Assembly: GCA_023264135.1 (NCBI GenBank)
Contig: JALQSZ010000076.1
Coordinates: 1 to 7,313, forward strand
Direction of reading: 5' to 3'
From: Acidimicrobiales bacterium
GTDB lineage: Bacteria; Actinomycetota; Acidimicrobiia; Acidimicrobiales; Acidimicrobilacustridaceae
DNA: 7,313 nt
Shown: piece after piece, positions 6,065-7,313 of the stretch
How the letters are laid out: the number at the start of each line of letters is the position of its first letter
How positions within the stretch are numbered: position 1 is the first letter of the stretch
The notes under the pieces: model-generated
Told to the model about the DNA's origin: nothing
What the model saw: the letters and a program-made list of their open reading frames with translations, nothing else
Database searches by the model: none
Program-made: the position numbers and the translations under genes

Positions 6065-6091
6065 CAACACGGCAGCGCAAGGAGCTCGCCG

Positions 6092-7313
6092 TTAGAACGG
6101 ACTACCCCACGGCGTGTACTTGCCGAGATTCCCGTTACGAACATACGGAGTATTCAGGAAATCAAGGGCAGCAACAAAGGCGAGGAACTGTTCTTTCGCC
6201 GCTGCAGAAACTGCCTTGAGCGAACCCGGAAGTGGAGCTTCCATCGCGTTCGGTACGTACTTCGTCAGCAACTGATGTGCGAGCACCTTGGCCATTGGAT
6301 CATCAGGATTGTTGTCGAGTTCGAGTCGACCTCGTTCAGTTGAATAGTCGTAGTACTCGAGTTCTATCGATTTTGGATCGATCGTTGCGGTACCTGGCAA
6401 CCAGTTTGAATACAAACCAAGTTTCGAGGTCGCGGTGCGAAGCCCAAGGATGTAGCGCGGCGAGTGATTGAAGTTGAATTCGATCGGAACCACTTCATCG
6501 GTGGCCATCACCAACGCGTGTCGACCCTTTTGTCGGCTCGAACGCAGCAGTTTCGTGAGGTCAAGGCGTTCGCCGTAAATCTCTGCAAGCTCGCCGGTCT
6601 TCCAACCATTCCCACCAGTGGCAAGCGTGGCGAACATCGGAAGAAGGTCAACACTCGAGGTGAGCTGTCGTCGTTCGACATCGATGTCGCCGGTGTAGCG
6701 GCCGGAAAGATCAGCAACGATCAACGGAACATTGAACGCTTCTTCGTACACCGTGCCCGCCTTGTTCGCGGGGAAGCCGTGCGCACCGGAGAAATCACCA
6801 TGATCAGAGGTGAACACGACAACCGTGTTCGCGGCGATCTCAGGCGGAAGCGCGCCGACGACAGTGCCGATGTGGTCGTCGACCATGTTGAGCACCTGGG
6901 TCATTTCACAAAGGATAGACGATCGAGGATTTCCACTGTCCTCATAATCTTCTTCATCGCTGTCGTGTTCTTTAATCCGTTTGAGGTTCTCATTAGGCGA
7001 TGGAACATCCCAGTCAGAGGACACTACAGTAGATCTGTGACGGAAAGCTTTGAGCATGCTGTAGGTTCCCAGAGCCAGCATGAAGACGCCTACGAATGCT
7101 TCCAGCGTAGTAGAAACTGTTGCGTTGTTGAAAGGTACATCTATTGCAATCAAGATTGCACCAACGATGATGAGGCCGAAGGCATGACCTAAACCCCACT
7201 TGATACCGAGTAGGAATGAATGCACATAATTATTCTCTTCTGATCGTATGTTCGTGCCGCTGAGCGTTGCCAAAGCAGATAGGTGATCTGGACCGGCGAG
7301 CACATGGATGAAG
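6092..7313 (-). CDS. Partial fusion frame: UreH/NicO-like membrane segment joined to sulfatase C-terminal half
   Basis: The frame is open to the right edge (FIH precedes the GTG at 7303), so the N-terminus is missing. Residues are numbered from that GTG. Residues 1-90 resemble the UreH-like/NicO metal transporter or accessory family: GPDHLSALATLSG (4-16), WGLGHAFG (36-43) and hydrophobic segments at about 37-55 and 62-84. Residues 91-128 are an acidic hydrophilic stretch (HDSDEEDYED). From about 131 to 403 it reads as the second half of a type I sulfatase (alkaline-phosphatase superfamily): EMTQVLNMVDDHIG, then the metal-ligand block VVVFTSDHGD (161-170), FNVPLIV (190-196) and TSSVDLLPMFATLA (215-228). 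The catalytic N-terminal half with Cys-x-Pro-x-Arg is absent, so sulfatase activity is not expected. I know of no natural protein with this pairing. GC is lower beyond the join. A chimeric contig is a serious possibility. Confidence 0.7.
   Translation of the reverse strand, partial: FIHVLAGPDHLSALATLSGTNIRSEENNYVHSFLLGIKWGLGHAFGLIIVGAILIAIDVPFNNATVSTTLEAFVGVFMLALGTYSMLKAFRHRSTVVSSDWDVPSPNENLKRIKEHDSDEEDYEDSGNPRSSILCEMTQVLNMVDDHIGTVVGALPPEIAANTVVVFTSDHGDFSGAHGFPANKAGTVYEEAFNVPLIVADLSGRYTGDIDVERRQLTSSVDLLPMFATLATGGNGWKTGELAEIYGERLDLTKLLRSSRQKGRHALVMATDEVVPIEFNFNHSPRYILGLRTATSKLGLYSNWLPGTATIDPKSIELEYYDYSTERGRLELDNNPDDPMAKVLAHQLLTKYVPNAMEAPLPGSLKAVSAAAKEQFLAFVAALDFLNTPYVRNGNLGKYTPWGSPF
6899..6930. 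other. Join between sulfatase and membrane-protein sequence
   Basis: Sulfatase-like residues begin around Leu-Cys-Glu-Met (codons 6902-6913). The preceding codons encode the acidic stretch of the membrane segment. By hand count, GC over 6901-7313 is about 47%; several lines of the sulfatase part reach about 57%, though others are lower. No inverted repeat, target duplication or mobile-element end is visible at the join. Confidence 0.45.

Noticed and set aside
5585..6070. Minus-strand open frame of 161 codons across the tRNA
   Set aside because: Its first 30 or so residues are the antisense translation of tRNA-Arg and its end overlaps the secreted single-repeat gene in another frame; it has no recognisable domain.
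5993..6092. Integration site (att) in the tRNA 3' end
   Set aside because: No second copy of the tRNA 3' end, integrase or mobile gene is visible; the change of sequence character lies about 850 bp away at ~6910.

Overview
The window looks like a piece of an actinobacterial genome, most likely a moderate-GC aquatic lineage such as Acidimicrobiia. This is inferred from frequent GTG starts with GGAG/AGGAGG ribosome binding sites, a PNPOx-like flavoprotein of a type common in actinobacteria, and secreted repeat proteins with Cys-x5-Cys units. The assignment comes from reading the sequence only; no database search was possible. The last ~400 bases look foreign to the rest.

Layout. 1-161: no convincing gene; three imperfect 15-bp repeats and a ribosome binding site. 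162-788 (+): FMN-binding split-barrel (PNPOx-like) protein. Converging on it with a 4-bp gap is a run of five minus-strand genes, read from right to left: a 122-aa secreted single-repeat protein (5404-5772), a 409-aa secreted protein with seven ~50-aa repeats (4054-5283), a 104-aa two-helix membrane protein (3696-4010), a 503-aa secreted protein with eight 55-aa repeats (2133-3644), and a 398-aa secreted protein with seven ~50-aa repeats (793-1989). 5993-6064 (+): tRNA-Arg(CCT). 6092-7313 (-): an open frame that leaves the window, joining an UreH/NicO-like membrane segment to the C-terminal half of a sulfatase.

The main interest is the four secreted repeat proteins. They fall into two repeat families but share one architecture: an N-terminal signal peptide ending in Ala-Gly-Ala, repeats that look like beta-propeller blades with a probable disulfide in each, a 15-20 residue Thr/Ser/Pro linker, and an almost invariant C-terminus, DPVVPAFTG, ending exactly at the stop codon. 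The tail resembles a sortase pentapeptide (LPxTG/LAxTG) but lacks the hydrophobic helix and basic tail that should follow. In the three long proteins the N-terminus carries the strand that the last repeat lacks, as in the 'velcro' closure of beta-propellers. The fourth protein is one such unit alone. Together they look like a set of surface or extracellular proteins sharing an undescribed C-terminal signal; their ligand is unknown.

The right-hand fusion frame has no catalytic half of the sulfatase and its GC falls to about 47% at the join. It may be an assembly or amplification chimera with an algal-type sequence rather than a real bacterial gene.
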